Below, piece after piece: positions 22,864 to 24,635 of a DNA stretch of 24,635 nucleotides (position 1 is its first letter; every line of letters starts with the position of its first letter). The stretch lies in the IMG/VR virus record IMGVR_UViG_3300031825_000067, positions 1 through 24,635 of that record; one strand, given 5' to 3'. The notes beneath the pieces are model-generated. The model was not told the DNA's origin. It searched no databases and worked only from the letters and a program-made list of their open reading frames with translations. Origin of the DNA: a virus. The translations under genes and the position numbers were made by a program.

Positions 22864-23261
22864 CACGCCACCGCCTTCTGCCGGAACTGCCACAGCGCGG
22901 ACTCCACCGAGCAGGCCCAGAAGGCGATGGCCCCCTTGGCGACGAGGGTGGCCAGCATCTGCTCCTGGGCTGCCGTGGGCTTGTTGCCTGGCGCCTTGAC
23001 CTCGATGTAGATGGCCCTGCCCGAGGGCGGCACCACGCCCACCAGGTCGGGGAAGCCGGCTGGGGTGGACGAGTAGCCCCCCTGGCCCCTTGCTTGGCCC
23101 TGGCGCATCCCTGCGGCCCCGGAATCCACATGGACGAGGGCGATGCCGTATTGGAGGCGGAAGGCCTGCTGGATGGCCTTCTGGACCCCCTTCTCGGGAG
23201 TGGCCCGGGGCCGCTTCTTGATGGGGGCACAGAAGCCGCCGAGTGGGGGGCCGTAGCTCAT
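22863..23261 (-). CDS. VRR-NUC domain nuclease
   Basis: 132 aa from ATG 23261, preceded by GAGG; a start at 23321, also with GAGG upstream, would add 20 residues of low complexity. The core is a PD-(D/E)xK fold of VRR-NUC type: PEKGVQKAIQQAF with a likely catalytic Glu23, FPDLVGV with Asp72, IYIEVKAPG with Glu87 and Lys89, and the typical following Gln in AAQEQMLATL and GAIAFWACSVESAL. Such stand-alone domains act on branched DNA in phage replication or recombination. Coupled to the small terminase gene, it may also process DNA before packaging (inference). Confidence 0.82.
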   Translation of the reverse strand: MSYGPPLGGFCAPIKKRPRATPEKGVQKAIQQAFRLQYGIALVHVDSGAAGMRQGQARGQGGYSSTPAGFPDLVGVVPPSGRAIYIEVKAPGNKPTAAQEQMLATLVAKGAIAFWACSVESALWQFRQKAVA

Positions 23262-23555
23262 GAAAACCTCGAATCTATGGATGTCCGGGCTAGAACCCGC
23301 ACCATTGCTGGAAACAGACATGACCAAAACCTCATGTCCGGAAGTGTGTCCAGGCAAAAGCCCTTACAATAAAAGGCAACGGACACCCGGTCATCTTTGA
23401 GAGGGGGGTGGGGGGTGGTGTTTTTAATAGGTGAATGACCGAGGGGGTATGCCCTACATATATGTATGCGCGCGCGCGAGATGTCCGCGGTGTCCGGGTG
23501 TCCGTTTGCTTTCGGCATAAGGCGATTTGCTCGGACATCGTCCCAGACACGGACA
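23262..23555. promoter_or_regulatory. non-coding region with TGTCCG motif cluster
   Basis: This 294-bp gap between the helicase and nuclease genes holds eight exact copies of TGTCCG or its complement: + at 23282, 23335, 23482, 23491, 23499; complement at 23380, 23532, 23550. A near copy, TGTCCA, lies at 23347. The 23482-23504 copies are tandem with 9- and 8-bp spacing. A 13-bp inverted repeat, AACGGACACCCGG (23378-23390) and CCGGGTGTCCGTT (23494-23506), brackets a G-rich run and an alternating purine-pyrimidine tract. Likely an operator array or replication origin; no confident -10/-35 pair was found. Confidence 0.5.
23455..23478. repeat. alternating pyrimidine-purine tract with palindrome
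   Basis: A perfect 12-bp palindrome, TACATATATGTA (23455-23466), runs directly into TG and five CG steps, giving 24 bases of uninterrupted pyrimidine-purine alternation. Such tracts can adopt left-handed DNA or melt easily. It lies inside the TGTCCG-rich control region. Confidence 0.6.
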
Positions 23556-24635
23556 TTAGGAAACATCGGCATGGGCCAGCCTCCGGAACCGCACCAGGGT
23601 GTTCGCGGCCGTCGAGTGGAACGGTGGCAAGTCCACGGAATACCCACAGATAGACAGCGATCCGCCATGCTCGCGGGCCGAGGATCGAAAAGATTCTAGG
23701 TAGCGGCGGAGCTTCTTCTTGGAACTCTCGTCATCGAGACGGACGGACCAGATGTCATGGGCCTTGGCGCTGAACTCGTCAGCGCCGTTCAGCTCGTACT
23801 GGGCGTAGTCGGACAGGGCCTGGAACCAGGGCGCCCCCCGGAGGATGGCGGCCTCCTTGTTTGCTTCGCCGGGGCTCATGATGGCCGCGGCGTCCAGGTC
23901 CAGCACCTTGCAGACATGGAGCATGGCCGCGTCGAAGACCGCCGAGCGGGTGAACTTCACGTCGCCCACAGGCAGCTTGCGGAACGCGGAGTAGAGGTAG
24001 ACCGCCACCCGGTGGAGCCGCAGCGCCCCGCCCTCGGCCATCCATGCGTGGAACCGCTCGAAGGCGTTGTTTCGCTGGAATTTCGAGGCCAGGGGGTTCG
24101 GCTGCAGCTCCACCAGGACGATGCGCTCCTTGGTGGCCTCGTCCTCCGGGTTGATCTTGATCTCGTTGGTGCTGAAGACCACCGGCCGGGGGTAGAGGGT
24201 CATGTCCATGCCGTAGGCTTTGCGCCGCTGGAGCGCCTCACCCCCCAGGAAGGCCTTGAGGTCCTCTGAGGCTGAGCGGTCCAGGTACTGGTCCAGTTCG
24301 TCCTTGAACACGATGGGCAGGTGCAGGGCCGACTCGGTAAGCCACCCGGTTTCTTTCTCGCCGCCGAACCGCTGGGAACCGTAGGTCCGGGTCTCCCCGC
24401 TCACGGCAGCCGCAGTGATCTTCGCGGCGGTGCCCTTGCCGGTGGCTGGCCCCCCATAGAACCAGGTCCCGGGGTTGAAGCCGGCCGGGGTGCCCGTCTG
24501 GCCCAACTCCTGGGCACGCAGTCCGCAGAGCGCGGTGGCGAAGGCCACAGCCATCACGCGAACGCCGGTCTCAGAGGGTGGGGCGCCGGGGATGATCACA
24601 TAGTGGTAGGCGTTCCCGATGGCCTCCTGGACCTC
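23556..24635 (-). CDS. D5/SF3-like replicative primase-helicase, C-terminal part (partial)
   Basis: The frame is open to the right window edge (359 residues visible), so the true start and any primase domain lie outside; an internal GTG at 24599 is not the real start. The ATPase core has Walker A YGGPATGKGTA, Walker B IVFKDELDQYL with the Asp-Glu pair, and the sensor region VVFSTNEIKINPEDEATKERIVLVEL, which carries the conserved STNE and arginine typical of phage/plasmid P4/D5-like helicases. The C-terminal about 130 residues look like a DNA-binding or winged-helix extension. It unwinds DNA at the phage origin. The TAA stop (23556-23558) lies beside the TGTCCG cluster, a plausible origin. Confidence 0.8.
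   Translation of the reverse strand, partial: EVQEAIGNAYHYVIIPGAPPSETGVRVMAVAFATALCGLRAQELGQTGTPAGFNPGTWFYGGPATGKGTAAKITAAAVSGETRTYGSQRFGGEKETGWLTESALHLPIVFKDELDQYLDRSASEDLKAFLGGEALQRRKAYGMDMTLYPRPVVFSTNEIKINPEDEATKERIVLVELQPNPLASKFQRNNAFERFHAWMAEGGALRLHRVAVYLYSAFRKLPVGDVKFTRSAVFDAAMLHVCKVLDLDAAAIMSPGEANKEAAILRGAPWFQALSDYAQYELNGADEFSAKAHDIWSVRLDDESSKKKLRRYLESFRSSAREHGGSLSICGYSVDLPPFHSTAANTLVRFRRLAHADVS

Overview
The window is part of a temperate, short-tailed (P22-like) phage or prophage of a high-GC, probably Gram-negative bacterium. The late genes follow the P22 order: small terminase, large terminase, portal, scaffold, coat, gp4-like, gp10-like, three ejection-type proteins and a tail fibre. 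The genus cannot be read from the sequence. The attachment core is the 3' part of a tRNA-Arg(ACG) gene, so that tRNA is the likely chromosomal target.

Layout. (1) 1-1464, + strand: small, mostly unknown genes. Each unit is followed by an imperfect palindrome with the architecture of an integron attC site (R''-L''-hairpin-L'-R', with the same extra G in L' every time). Four complete sites and one truncated site are visible, with no integron integrase: a gene-cassette array carried on a phage. (2) 1604-3505, + strand: two small unknown genes, an excisionase-like gene and a tyrosine integrase, overlapping end to end. (3) 3506-3805: attachment region with arm-like direct repeats, the tRNA-Arg fragment and a symmetric terminator. 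(4) 3806-22863, - strand: one tightly packed late block, read from right to left: terminase, HTH gene, lysis genes, portal, scaffold, coat, connector proteins, a cupin-SET fusion, ejection proteins, SGNH tail fibre. (5) 22863-23261: VRR-NUC nuclease gene. (6) 23262-23555: a non-coding control region rich in TGTCCG motifs. (7) 23556-24635: C-terminal part of a D5/SF3-like replicative helicase, cut by the window edge.

Because phage genes flank the tRNA fragment on both sides and the tRNA has no 5' half, the site looks like attP of a circular or packaged phage genome, or the junction of tandem prophages, rather than a simple prophage-host boundary.

The observation most worth pursuing is the attC cassette array directly upstream of the xis-int module. 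Phage-borne cassettes would give integron cassettes a route between cells. Second are the cupin-SET fusion inside the virion module and the TGTCCG motif cluster.
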